A stretch of 59,169 nucleotides of DNA, taken from assembly GCA_026418675.1 (NCBI GenBank), contig JAOAAX010000012.1, positions 1-59,169 on the forward strand. Direction: 5' to 3'. The notes beneath the pieces are model-generated. The model had not been told where the DNA came from and did no database searches. It saw nothing but the letters and a program-made list of their open reading frames with translations. Each line of letters starts with the position of its first letter. Positions within the stretch are counted from its first letter, which is position 1. The stretch comes from Chthoniobacterales bacterium (GTDB lineage Bacteria; Verrucomicrobiota; Verrucomicrobiia; Chthoniobacterales; DYNR01). Below are positions 9,419-18,388 of the stretch, one piece after another. The translations under genes were made by a program, and so were the position numbers.

Positions 9419-9997
9419 ATGGGTATGTCTGTTAGTAACGGCCAGATGAAGGAGGGTGCTTTAGGCACGCTTGTTGTAGGTGCTGGTTGTTTTTGGTGCG
9501 TGGAGGCTGTATATGAGAGGTTGGATGGAGTTTTGGAGGTGACTTCAGGGTTTGCTGGTGGTCATGTTCCGAATCCCAGCTATGAGGAAGTTTGTAGGGG
9601 AGAAACCGGGCATGCCGAAGTGGTCAAGATAACTTACGATCCAAGCAAAGTTTCTCTGCAGAGACTTGTAGAGATTTTTTGGCAAATTCATGATCCTACA
9701 GACTCGCGTGGGGTTTGGCCGGACTTTGGACCGATGTATCGGAGTGTGCTTTTTGCCTCAACGAAGGAAGAGAAAGAGGAGCTTGAGCGGCTGCGGGATG
9801 TGGCGCAGAAAAATTATTCGAATCCAATCGTTACAGAAATTCGAATCTTGGACGCGTTTTATCCAGCAGAGGAATATCACCAAGACTTTGTAAGGCGAAA
9901 TCCCCATCATCCTTACGTTTTGAAAATTGCTCATCCGAAGGTAGAAAAAGTTTTCAATGCAATTCAGAGTGGGGGACAAGAAAAAGAAGATCCTTGA
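9419..9997 (+). CDS. msrA: Peptide methionine-S-sulfoxide reductase
   Basis: MsrA reduces the S epimer of methionine sulfoxide. The catalytic motif GCFWC is about 30 residues in, followed by AVYERLDGVLEVTSGFAGG, the conserved GETGHAEVVKITYDP and FYPAEEYHQDF. The start is uncertain: ATG 9419 gives MGMSVSNGQMKE, a TTG at 9386 gives a longer hydrophobic lead, and neither has a good ribosome binding site. It directly follows msrB, and the two reductases together cover both sulfoxide epimers. See the T9 tract for a possible exported form. Confidence 0.93.
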   Translation: MGMSVSNGQMKEGALGTLVVGAGCFWCVEAVYERLDGVLEVTSGFAGGHVPNPSYEEVCRGETGHAEVVKITYDPSKVSLQRLVEIFWQIHDPTDSRGVWPDFGPMYRSVLFASTKEEKEELERLRDVAQKNYSNPIVTEIRILDAFYPAEEYHQDFVRRNPHHPYVLKIAHPKVEKVFNAIQSGGQEKEDP

Positions 9998-10100
9998 GTA
10001 ATTCTTAGCTTTTTTCCGATGGAACGGAGGTAGTTCTAGGCTCGAACTTGAAGAAAAAGAGAAAGATTGGAAAATTTCGGATAAGGAAGGAATTCAAGAA

Positions 10101-10985
10101 ATGTCAATTAATTTGGCGAAATCGAGTTTTGAGGTAGCTAGAAATTTCCTGGTGGGGGGAAACCTTATTGAAGTATTTTTTTATGGGTTTTGTTTTTTTG
10201 TGTTAATTTATCAGGGGTGGAAGGGGTGGCATCTGGGAGTTGTTCGTTCGACTCTCAGGTTGCTTGCACTAACCCTTTCGGCTATTGTGGGTTGGGAGGT
10301 GGGGGTATTGGTAGCCGGAGTTGTGGAGAAATGGCTTGCCGGAGTTGGTATTTTTGGTGGCCTTTTAGTAGGTTTAGCAGTTGGGGTTTCAATTTATGTT
10401 TTGCTAAATTTGGTGGCTGCTTTTTTTTTCAAAAAAACAGGAGATAACCGCCCTTTTTTTATAAGGTTTTTCTATGGTGTTGGTGGGATGGTTGCAGGGT
10501 TAGCGGTTGGAGTGTTGTATATCTGGGCAATTGTGACTTTTGTTAGGGCTGGTGGCGGAATTTTTGATGCTAAAGGTTCGGGTAATGGATTAGCGGAGTT
10601 GCGTAGGCATTTGGAAAAAGGGGCTGCGTCAGCGATTATTCAACATGCAGACCCCATACCCCAGAAAACATATGACCTTGTTGCAAAAACTACCCGTGTT
10701 CTAACGTCACCAGAGGCATTGGTAGCTTTTTTTGAGACAAAGGAGATGTCTCCGCTTATGAAATACCCAAAATTTGTTGCGTTAATACAGGATGAAAAAA
10801 TCCAGAAATATGCGTCCGAGCGAGATTACGTGGGAATTATAAGCAGCCCGAAGTTGCATGAATTATTAACTGACCCAGAATTTTTGGAAATTTTGAAAAA
10901 GATTGATTATGAAGGAGCAGTTGATCGGGCTTTGCGGCATACGGAGCCGGTTCCAAGCCAGATACCAAAAGAAAGATTTGAGTAG
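10101..10985 (+). CDS. CvpA-like membrane protein
   Basis: 294 residues with four hydrophobic segments in the first about 155 residues (for example FFYGFCFFVLIYQGWKG and IFGGLLVGLAVGVSIYV), followed by a soluble charged C-terminal half. The pattern of a short N-terminal helix, then a G-x-x-R-S-type turn (GWHLGVVRSTLRLLAL) and further helices, fits the CvpA/colicin V production family; members are inner-membrane proteins of unclear molecular role. A good ribosome binding site (AAGGAAGG) precedes the ATG. It is in line with msrB-msrA and about 100 bases after msrA. The C-terminal region is not one I recognise. Confidence 0.6.
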   Translation: MSINLAKSSFEVARNFLVGGNLIEVFFYGFCFFVLIYQGWKGWHLGVVRSTLRLLALTLSAIVGWEVGVLVAGVVEKWLAGVGIFGGLLVGLAVGVSIYVLLNLVAAFFFKKTGDNRPFFIRFFYGVGGMVAGLAVGVLYIWAIVTFVRAGGGIFDAKGSGNGLAELRRHLEKGAASAIIQHADPIPQKTYDLVAKTTRVLTSPEALVAFFETKEMSPLMKYPKFVALIQDEKIQKYASERDYVGIISSPKLHELLTDPEFLEILKKIDYEGAVDRALRHTEPVPSQIPKERFE

Positions 10986-11000
10986 TTTTTTTAAGTTGCT

Positions 11001-12656
11001 TTAGTTGGCTGTAATTTTTGACAAGAGAGAGCAGAGGTAAGGGAGAAGTTGTTTTTTGCGGGAGACAACACCGTCGAGTCTCCAAAGATTTTTTTGGATT
11101 TCTGGGTAATCAATAAGCTTCGTAAAGGAATTAGGTCCTCGGAGGAGGAGGAGGGAGTTTTGAGAATTAACGTCAGTTACGAGAAGGGCTGAGAAAAAGA
11201 ATTGGTTGGTATGGCGGAAGTCTTCTAATTTTTCGAGCAACTGGTCAGCTTTTTCCCAAAAATGGGAGAATGTGAGTTCTTCTATTTGAGCAATCGAGAA
11301 GCGTTTGCCGTGTTCCTCGTAAGGCTTCATGTCGGCTGTAATAGCAGCTTCAGCGGACATAGTGAGAAGAGGAGAACCGACACTGAAGATTTCGTTGGCG
11401 AGGTCGGTTGGGTTTTGGCCTGTGATAGATTCAAGGAGTTTCATGATGTAGCGGTCAGTATCGGTCGTTGTGGGAGAAGTAAGGTTGAGAGTGTCGGAGA
11501 TGATTCCACACATGAGAATGCCTGCTATCGGTTTTGGTATGGCTACGCTAGCTTGCTCGTAACACATAGCAATGATTGTTGAGGTGGAACCAACAGGACG
11601 ATTTATAAAGAGGATAGGAGAGTCTGTAATTATAGTGCTTATTCGATGGTGATCGAGGATTTCAACAATCGGGATGTGCTCGGCACCATTGACAGCTTGG
11701 CCAAGCTCGTTGTGGTCAACGAGGATAAGCTGTCGGGGGACTGGTTTAAGAAAATCGCTCTTGGAGAGAATTCCGACAAGAACGCCGTTTGAGTCAACAA
11801 CTGGAAAAGCGAAATCGTTAGAGAGTGCGACTTCTGCTCGTGCTGCTTCGATAGTAGTTTCTGGGGTTAGTGGATGGAAGGAGTCATCGAGAAGGAGTCG
11901 AGCTTGCATGGCACTACGAGATAGGAGAACGCTTGTGGCGGTATCGAGTGGACTTTCGATGAGAACAACTCCTGCTGCGCGCGCAGCTTCGATCATATCT
12001 GGAGGCATGTGGAGTCCGCCAGTGAGCACGATGGCACTTATACCTAAACCAATCGCAAGTCCGATGATGTCGGAGCGATCTCCCACGAAGAGAACAGTTT
12101 GCTCTGGATCATCCATTTTTGAAACGCGTTCGGCGAACGTTTCTGGATTCATAGCTGCGACCATGAGGGTTCTGTGACGGATTTCAGTATCGAGATGGCC
12201 AGCGATGCAAGTTCCCCCGAAAGTGCTGACAATGTCAGCAAGAGAGGCTGTGACTTCCCGAGCCCGGCTGCGTTCAGTTGCAGGAGGGAATAGGTAGCGA
12301 GTAATGCGAAATCCTGAGAGCAAGCCGACACAACGCCCTTCGGAGTCCACAACTGGAAGACCTCGGAAGCGCTTGTCCCCCATGAGTGAAAGTGCTTTCT
12401 CGATTGGGTCGTTGTCGCGAATAAAAACGACATTTTTCTCCATTACATCTTCGACTTTAGGGGAAACATCACTAAAGAATTGAGGAGGTTGGACACCAAA
12501 TTTGGAAAGAGCGAACTCGATACGTTCGTTGAGATTGCCGGCGCGTCCAGCTACAACGTTTCCCATTCCTAAAAACTTTTTGAGTTCGGCATAGGCGATG
12601 GCAGAAACGATCGCGTCCATGTCTGGATTTTTGTGTCCGATTACTATTGTTTTCAT
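11001..12656 (-). CDS. Manganese-dependent inorganic pyrophosphatase with CBS and DRTGG domains
   Basis: Family II pyrophosphatase hydrolysing PPi to two phosphates. I place the start at ATG 12656, which begins directly with MKTIVIGHKNPDMDAIVSA (551 residues), the DHH-superfamily metal motif; the frame extends 24 codons upstream without conservation. Further metal and catalytic motifs are LVDHNE and ILDHHR. Between the two halves of the first catalytic domain lies an insertion of about 250 residues containing paired CBS motifs (for example LMGDKRFRGLPVVD and FPVVDSNGVLVGILSKSD) and a DRTGG-like domain. In studied relatives this insert binds adenine nucleotides and tunes activity. The DHHA2 domain closes the protein. 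Confidence 0.88.
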   Translation of the reverse strand: MKTIVIGHKNPDMDAIVSAIAYAELKKFLGMGNVVAGRAGNLNERIEFALSKFGVQPPQFFSDVSPKVEDVMEKNVVFIRDNDPIEKALSLMGDKRFRGLPVVDSEGRCVGLLSGFRITRYLFPPATERSRAREVTASLADIVSTFGGTCIAGHLDTEIRHRTLMVAAMNPETFAERVSKMDDPEQTVLFVGDRSDIIGLAIGLGISAIVLTGGLHMPPDMIEAARAAGVVLIESPLDTATSVLLSRSAMQARLLLDDSFHPLTPETTIEAARAEVALSNDFAFPVVDSNGVLVGILSKSDFLKPVPRQLILVDHNELGQAVNGAEHIPIVEILDHHRISTIITDSPILFINRPVGSTSTIIAMCYEQASVAIPKPIAGILMCGIISDTLNLTSPTTTDTDRYIMKLLESITGQNPTDLANEIFSVGSPLLTMSAEAAITADMKPYEEHGKRFSIAQIEELTFSHFWEKADQLLEKLEDFRHTNQFFFSALLVTDVNSQNSLLLLRGPNSFTKLIDYPEIQKNLWRLDGVVSRKKQLLPYLCSLLSKITAN

Positions 12657-12819
12657 TCGATTTTGAGCACCAAATAAGAAAGAAGAATGGGTTGTTTGGT
12701 AGTTGAAAAAGCTTACAAAACTCCACAAGAGTTTTATGAGTGATGGATGATGAGCAGATCTTTAGTTACAACTAGAAGAAGACAAGTTGTGGTAGGAAGT
12801 AAGAGATTCTAATAAGCAT

Positions 12820-12860
12820 GAAAAAAAAAAAAAGCGGGAAGCGCAGGCTCCCGCTTTTTT
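12820..12860 (-). terminator. Bidirectional intrinsic terminator
   Basis: Stem AGCGGG plus AGC pairing with GCT plus CCCGCT (one bulged A, loop GCAG), flanked by 14 A on one side and 6 T on the other. It lies just after the stop of the small motility gene on the minus strand and ahead of the pyrophosphatase gene, so it should end the small gene's transcript. No plus-strand gene ends nearby. Confidence 0.85.
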
Positions 12861-12889
12861 CGCAACTAACAGCAACAAACAACCAAAAC

Positions 12890-13111
12890 CTAAGCGTAGG
12901 CAGAAAAAATTGTTCCTGCTTTTCCGTCGGGTGTCGGCTGGGGCTTAATGTTGGCAGACTCCAGTAGCTTAACTTCCCCTGCGCCTTGGATTTTCATTAA
13001 ATCTAGTTGTTTTTTAAGAAGCGCAATACTCACATCCTGACCAACCGCTACACCTGATGGAGATGGGGATTGGTTTGCTTGAGGATTTACTCTATTATCA
13101 ATTATTGTCAT
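12890..13111 (-). CDS. Putative motility protein (YjfB-like)
   Basis: A 73-residue protein from the ATG at 13111 (MTIIDNRVNPQ); the frame allows nine more codons upstream. The middle, GQDVSIALLKKQLDLMK followed by GAGEVKLLES, matches the short YjfB motility-protein family, in which a Val-Ser-x-Ala-Leu-Leu-Lys-Lys helix is the hallmark. The molecular role of that family is not established, though members often lie near flagellar genes. Here it is a single-gene unit followed by a strong terminator, and it is divergent from galE. With the chemoreceptor at 53.5 kb it suggests a motile cell. Confidence 0.65.
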   Translation of the reverse strand: MTIIDNRVNPQANQSPSPSGVAVGQDVSIALLKKQLDLMKIQGAGEVKLLESANIKPQPTPDGKAGTIFSAYA

Positions 13112-13218
13112 AGAACCAATATAGCTGAGATAATTCACTAGGTCAACAAAAAAAATTTGAGGTTTTTAAAATTGGCGCTTGCTGGAACTGTTTTTTGAAA
13201 AGAAACATATCTTTTCGT

Positions 13219-14193
13219 ATGAGGAAAATATTTGTTACAGGTGGTGCCGGCTACATAGGAAGTGTCTGTGTAGAGTTGCTTTTGAATGAGGGTTTTGAGG
13301 TGGCTGTTTTTGACAATTTGAGCGAGGGACATCGGAGTGCAGTGGATCCAAGAGCTGTTTTCTACGAAGGAGATTTAGGAGATAGAGATGTAGTAAAGCG
13401 TGCTTTTGAAGTTTTTAAGCCTGAAGCCGTTATGCATTTTGCTGCAAATGCTTTGGTTGGAGAATCCATGGCAAATCCATCCAAATACTTTCGGAATAAT
13501 ATTTGCTGTGGAATTAATTTATTGGATGTAATGGTCGAGTTTAATGTGCGCCACTTGGTTTTTTCCTCAACATGTGCGACGTTTGGTTTGCCTGATCGTG
13601 TTCCAATTGATGAAGAAACACCACAAAAACCAATCAATCCCTATGGAGAGTCAAAGTTGGTATTCGAAAAGATTTTGCGGTGGTATGACGAAATTCATGG
13701 AATAAGAAGCGTTAGTTTGCGGTATTTTAACGCAGCTGGGGCTACGGAGCGTTACGGTGAAGACCATCGAATTGAAACCCATCTAATTCCGCTTGTGCTT
13801 CAGGTTGCTTTAGGCAAGCGAGAGGCCGTGCATATCTTTGGGACAGATTACGATACCCCAGATGGGACTTGTATTCGTGATTATATCCACATTCTGGATT
13901 TGGCGTATGCTCATCTGCTTGCTTTGGGAGTGGAGCGCAGTGCGCAATATAACTTAGGAACAGGAGGGGGAACTTCTGTAAAACAAATAATCGAAATTTG
14001 CCGGGAAATCACGGGCCATCCGATTCCAGCTATTGAAAAACCGCGGCGCCCTGGTGATTCGCCCCGTCTTATTGCTTCCTCGGAAAAGATTCGACGGGAG
14101 CTTGGATGGGAGCCAAAATTCCAAGATCCGCGGTTGATTGTTGAGAGTGCTTGGAAGTGGCATAAAGCTCATCCTCATGGCTACGGTGATTGA
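13219..14193 (+). CDS. galE: UDP-glucose 4-epimerase
   Basis: Extended short-chain dehydrogenase that interconverts UDP-glucose and UDP-galactose for envelope polysaccharides. It starts at ATG 13219 (MRKIFVTGGAGYIGS; 324 residues), with the NAD-binding GGAGYIG at the N-terminus. The frame reaches back to a TTG eight codons earlier. The active site has Ser-Ser-Thr in LVFSSTCATFG and YGESK (Tyr and Lys of YxxxK), followed by LRYFNAAGA and the C-terminal RPGDSPRLIASSEK that marks the GalE subgroup. It stands alone between the divergent motility gene and sucA. Confidence 0.93.
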   Translation: MRKIFVTGGAGYIGSVCVELLLNEGFEVAVFDNLSEGHRSAVDPRAVFYEGDLGDRDVVKRAFEVFKPEAVMHFAANALVGESMANPSKYFRNNICCGINLLDVMVEFNVRHLVFSSTCATFGLPDRVPIDEETPQKPINPYGESKLVFEKILRWYDEIHGIRSVSLRYFNAAGATERYGEDHRIETHLIPLVLQVALGKREAVHIFGTDYDTPDGTCIRDYIHILDLAYAHLLALGVERSAQYNLGTGGGTSVKQIIEICREITGHPIPAIEKPRRPGDSPRLIASSEKIRRELGWEPKFQDPRLIVESAWKWHKAHPHGYGD

Positions 14194-14414
14194 TTTTAGC
14201 CTTGAAAGTAGATTTTTCTTTTCCGAGAAGCGAAAGTTATGATTGATTTTTTATGGGGATGGAAAAAATATCTTCAAAGGACAAAGAAGTTAACAAATAA
14301 GGTGATATATTTATCGTTTTTTGTAAAAAACTTTATCTGAAAGGGAAAAGCAGCGGTTGCCAAAAAGAGGAGTGTTTGGCACGATGAAGTAAGAGAGCAA
14401 GCGGTTAGAAAGTA

Positions 14415-17168
14415 ATGAAACAGACATTTACGGCAAGGTTGAATCAAGCGGCAATTGAGGAGCAGTATGAGCGATGGACTCGAGATCCTGCAGCGGTGGA
14501 TCCGATTTGGAGTGCTTTTTTTGAAGGGTTTGAACTTGGTCTGGCCCGTGAGAGTAGCGATGGTTCGGAGGGGCAACGAGTTGGGACAGTTGCAATGGAT
14601 AACTCGTGGCAGACACGAGTGGATTCATTAGTTTATGCATATCGTTCACTAGGGCATTCGATAGCGGACTTAGACCCTCTTGGTCTTTTGAAACCAACTC
14701 ATGACTTGCTGACTTTGAAAGAGTTGGGCTTTACGGAGAGTGACCTAGACCGGCCTGCGGCTTCACGTTTTTACCGCGAGGGACGCGTGATGCCTCTTCG
14801 GCAAATGATTTATGAGTTGGAAAAAATTTATTGTGGAACGATAGGTGTGGAGTTTGTGCATATTCAGAACCCAAGAATACGGAGTTGGGTTCGAGATCGG
14901 ATTGAGAATCGTGGTGAGGCATGGATGAATGATGCGCAACTTCATCGGCAAATTCTGCGTTGCATATTGCGGGCTGAGGATTTTGAACATTTCTTGCATA
15001 CAAGGTATGTGGGGCAGAAGCGGTTCTCTTTAGAGGGAGGAGAATCTCTTATGGTGGCTTTGGATGGGATTTTGCAAGATTGCGAGAAGCGGGGAGTTTT
15101 GGAAATTGTTATGGGAATGGCACATCGGGGACGTTTGAACGTTTTGGCTAATTTTATTGGCAAGCCTTTTGATGTTATTTTTAACGAGTTTCAGGGGCAC
15201 TTTATTCCTGAATCGGTTGGGGGAAATGGCGATGTAAAGTATCACCTTGGTTATAACAATACACGAGTCTTGCCAAGTGGTTATGAAGTAAGCATACGCC
15301 TTGCAGCAAATCCAAGCCATTTAGAGTCGGTGGATCCAGTTGTCCAAGGCAAGGCTCGAGCAAGGCAGCGAATATTGGGTGATACTGTGGAAAGAAAAAA
15401 AGTCTTGCCACTTTTAGTGCATGGCGATGCAGCATTTATTGGACAAGGAGTGGTTCAAGAGGTTTTTAATATGTCTCAACTTGCTGGCTATCGAACGGGA
15501 GGCACAGTTCACATCGTCGTTAATAACCAAATAGGTTTTACAACTTTGCCAGCGGATGCTCGATCAACTCTCTACTGCACGGATGTGGCCAAAATGATCG
15601 AGGCACCTATATTCCATGTGAATGGCGACGATCCGATAGCGGTCTATCAAGTTGCTCAGTGGGCTTTAGAGTTTCGTCAAGAATTTGGGCGTGATGTAGT
15701 AATTGATATTTATTGCTACCGGCGTCACGGACACAATGAGGGAGATGAACCGAATTTCACTCAACCCGATCTTTATAATCGGATACGCAATCATCCTAGG
15801 GTTTCTGAGATATTCATAAAAAAATGTCTGGAATGGGGGACATTGTCCTTGGAGGAGGCTGACGAGATTCGCGCCGAGATTAACCGGGAATTGGAGGCAG
15901 CAATGGCTACGGTTAAGGCTAGCCATAGCACAGAAGTCACTCTTGAACAACAGCTTTTAGGGTCTGCGGCGGTTTTCCAGCCACCTTATTCCCATGAACC
16001 TGTGCATACTGCCATATCGGCAGAAATGTTAGCTCATATTGTCAAGGTTCTTACGACTGTTCCTGAAAATTTCCGTGTGTTACCAAAAATTCAGCGAAAT
16101 TTGCTTGACCGCCGTCGTCAGATTTGGCAAAATGGCGGTCCATACGATTGGGCTTTTGCGGAAGCTTTAGCATTTGCTTCATTGTTATTGGAAGGAACTC
16201 CTGTCCGTTTATCTGGACAGGATAGTCGGCGGGGAACATTTAGCCAGCGTCATTCAGTTTTGTATGATGCTTTTACGCGGGAGCGTTATATTCCGCTTAA
16301 CAATCTTTCCCCAAATCAGGCTACTTTTTGCGTTTATAATAGTCCTCTGTCGGAGTATGCGGTTCTTGGGTTTGATTATGGCTACTCAATGGATTATCCT
16401 TCTATGCTTTGCATTTGGGAAGCTCAGTTTGGGGATTTTGCTAACGGTGCACAAATTATCATTGATCAATATATCTCTTCGTCTGAATCCAAATGGGGGC
16501 AACCTAGCTCGATAGTATTATTATTGCCCCATGGATACGAAGGGCAAGGGCCAGAACATTCGAGTGCTCGGTTGGAGCGTTTCCTTCAACTTTGCGCAGA
16601 GGAGAACATGCAAGTTTGCAATCTAACAACTCCTGCTCAGTATTTTCATGCTTTGCGTCGGCAAATTCATCGTGGTTTTCGCAAGCCGCTTATAATTATG
16701 ACTCCCAAAAGCTTGTTGCGTTCTGAACTCGCAGTTTCTCGAACAGAGGACTTTACTAATTCCCGTTTTTATGCTATTATTGGTCCGGATGTTCCACCTT
16801 CTTCACCAGCTGAGAGAATAATACTGTGTTCTGGAAAAGTTTATTATGATTTGCTCCAATTCCAACGGAAGCACAAATTAGAGACAACAGCTCCAATTGT
16901 TCGGATAGAACAACTCTATCCTCTACACTCACACCGTATTCGGGAAATAACTCAACCTTTCGAAGGTAAAGATACCAAAATTATTTGGTGTCAAGAGGAA
17001 CCGAATAACATGGGAGCTTGGACGTTTATTCTACCTCGGTTGCAACAAATTTTCCAGAAACCGATTCTTTACGCTGGTCGTCCGGAGAGTGCAAGTCCAG
17101 CGGTTGGAACAATCCAGGCTCACGAAGCCCAACAGGAAGCTCTTGTTCGCGAAGCTTTTGCAATATAA
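14415..17168 (+). CDS. sucA: 2-oxoglutarate dehydrogenase E1 component
   Basis: 917 residues, normal for the homodimeric E1 that decarboxylates 2-oxoglutarate with thiamine diphosphate in the citric acid cycle. Seen: the N-terminal E1o helix that docks the complex (QAAIEEQYERWTRDP), the active-site stretch GMAHRGRLNVLAN, the ThDP/Mg region HVNGDDPIAVYQVAQ, CYRRHGHNEGDEP, and the transketolase-like C-terminal half with GQDSRRGTFSQRH and GYEGQGPEHSSARLERFLQL. The start ATG has only a weak ribosome binding site. sucB follows after 36 bases. No E3 (lpd) is in the window. Strand composition changes within this gene from G-rich to C-rich on the plus strand. Confidence 0.97.
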   Translation: MKQTFTARLNQAAIEEQYERWTRDPAAVDPIWSAFFEGFELGLARESSDGSEGQRVGTVAMDNSWQTRVDSLVYAYRSLGHSIADLDPLGLLKPTHDLLTLKELGFTESDLDRPAASRFYREGRVMPLRQMIYELEKIYCGTIGVEFVHIQNPRIRSWVRDRIENRGEAWMNDAQLHRQILRCILRAEDFEHFLHTRYVGQKRFSLEGGESLMVALDGILQDCEKRGVLEIVMGMAHRGRLNVLANFIGKPFDVIFNEFQGHFIPESVGGNGDVKYHLGYNNTRVLPSGYEVSIRLAANPSHLESVDPVVQGKARARQRILGDTVERKKVLPLLVHGDAAFIGQGVVQEVFNMSQLAGYRTGGTVHIVVNNQIGFTTLPADARSTLYCTDVAKMIEAPIFHVNGDDPIAVYQVAQWALEFRQEFGRDVVIDIYCYRRHGHNEGDEPNFTQPDLYNRIRNHPRVSEIFIKKCLEWGTLSLEEADEIRAEINRELEAAMATVKASHSTEVTLEQQLLGSAAVFQPPYSHEPVHTAISAEMLAHIVKVLTTVPENFRVLPKIQRNLLDRRRQIWQNGGPYDWAFAEALAFASLLLEGTPVRLSGQDSRRGTFSQRHSVLYDAFTRERYIPLNNLSPNQATFCVYNSPLSEYAVLGFDYGYSMDYPSMLCIWEAQFGDFANGAQIIIDQYISSSESKWGQPSSIVLLLPHGYEGQGPEHSSARLERFLQLCAEENMQVCNLTTPAQYFHALRRQIHRGFRKPLIIMTPKSLLRSELAVSRTEDFTNSRFYAIIGPDVPPSSPAERIILCSGKVYYDLLQFQRKHKLETTAPIVRIEQLYPLHSHRIREITQPFEGKDTKIIWCQEEPNNMGAWTFILPRLQQIFQKPILYAGRPESASPAVGTIQAHEAQQEALVREAFAI

Positions 17169-17204
17169 ATCAATCTCGAATACTGTCATAATTTTGCTCA
17201 TATT

Positions 17205-18344
17205 ATGAAATTTGAAGTCAAAGTTCCCTCTGTGGGCGAATCAATTTCAACGGGGGTTCTCTCTGTTTGGCACAAAAAGAACGGAGAATCTGTTTGTGCT
17301 GGAGAAATACTCTTTACTATTGAGACTGATAAAATTTCAACCGAAGTTACGGCTACTGAAACAGGTATTCTGGAGTGCCTCGTTCAAGAAGGGGAAGAAG
17401 TAAAAATTGGTCAAATTGTTGCTTATATTCAGCCGGCAGAAGCTTCATCTCCTTCTCCTCAGCAGCCGATGCCAAGTGGGGGACAAAAGCTTTCTGTTAC
17501 TCCTGCAAAGGGAGATACTTCTTCTCCAGCCACTGTTGAATGTCCTGCTAGCAAGTCATTTGTTCTACCCCCTTCTCCTCCTCCGCCGCCAAAACTAATT
17601 GTGGAACCGTTTGAGCCTCAGCTAAAAGCTGCTTCTCGGCCCGACCCGCGGACAACTCGTAAAAAACTCTCCCCCCTACGTCGAAAAATTGCAACGCAAC
17701 TTGTTGCTGCCCAGCATAATGCAGCAATTCTTACAACTTTTAACGAGTGTGACATGTCGGCTGCAATACGCCTTAGAAAGGAAATGCAGGAAGAATTCCT
17801 CAAGCGATTTGGGGTGAAGCTCGGTTTCATGTCGATTTTCATTAAGGCAGTGGTTGACGCCTTGAAGCAGGTCCCGGCTTTAAACTCTCGGATGGACGGG
17901 GACGATCTTGTAATCAACCATTACTATGACATTGGGGTCGCTGTGGGGACCGACCGTGGACTAATTGTTCCTGTTCTTCGAGATTGTGATCAGAAGTCCT
18001 TTGGCCAACTTGAGCAAGAACTTGCGGATTGTGCTAAACGTGCCCGGGAGGGAAAAATTACCTTAGAGGAATTACAAGGCGGTGTTTTTAGCATTTCTAA
18101 CGGTGGTGTTTATGGTTCATTGATGAGCACACCTATTTTGAATCCTCCCCAAAGTGGAATTCTCGGAATGCACAAAATACAGGAACGTCCAGTTGCAATT
18201 GATGGTAAAATAGAAATTCGGCCGATGATGTATCTAGCTCTTTCCTACGATCATCGGGTGGTTGATGGTAAGGAGGCTGTGACCTTTCTCGTTCGGGTTA
18301 AAGAATGCGTCGAAAATCCAGCTAGGATGCTTCTAGGAATTTGA
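17205..18344 (+). CDS. sucB: 2-oxoglutarate dehydrogenase E2 (dihydrolipoamide succinyltransferase)
   Basis: E2 core of the 2-oxoglutarate dehydrogenase complex (379 residues). A single lipoyl domain (about 1-78) carries the lipoylated Lys in TIETDKIS. A Pro/Ser-rich linker follows (about 80-145). The usual E3-binding subdomain is reduced to a short stretch around [15 protein letters not shown]. The catalytic acyltransferase domain ends with the active-site [13 protein letters not shown]. In the same transcript as sucA. Confidence 0.96.
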   Translation: MKFEVKVPSVGESISTGVLSVWHKKNGESVCAGEILFTIETDKISTEVTATETGILECLVQEGEEVKIGQIVAYIQPAEASSPSPQQPMPSGGQKLSVTPAKGDTSSPATVECPASKSFVLPPSPPPPPKLIVEPFEPQLKAASRPDPRTTRKKLSPLRRKIATQLVAAQHNAAILTTFNECDMSAAIRLRKEMQEEFLKRFGVKLGFMSIFIKAVVDALKQVPALNSRMDGDDLVINHYYDIGVAVGTDRGLIVPVLRDCDQKSFGQLEQELADCAKRAREGKITLEELQGGVFSISNGGVYGSLMSTPILNPPQSGILGMHKIQERPVAIDGKIEIRPMMYLALSYDHRVVDGKEAVTFLVRVKECVENPARMLLGI

Positions 18345-18388
18345 AGAACTCCACTCAAGAGGGGACTCAGACTTTAAATCATTAAAAA

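Noticed and set aside
14378-14395. TGGCACG upstream of sucA as a second sigma-54 site
   Set aside because: The -12 part (TTGC) is absent at the required distance.
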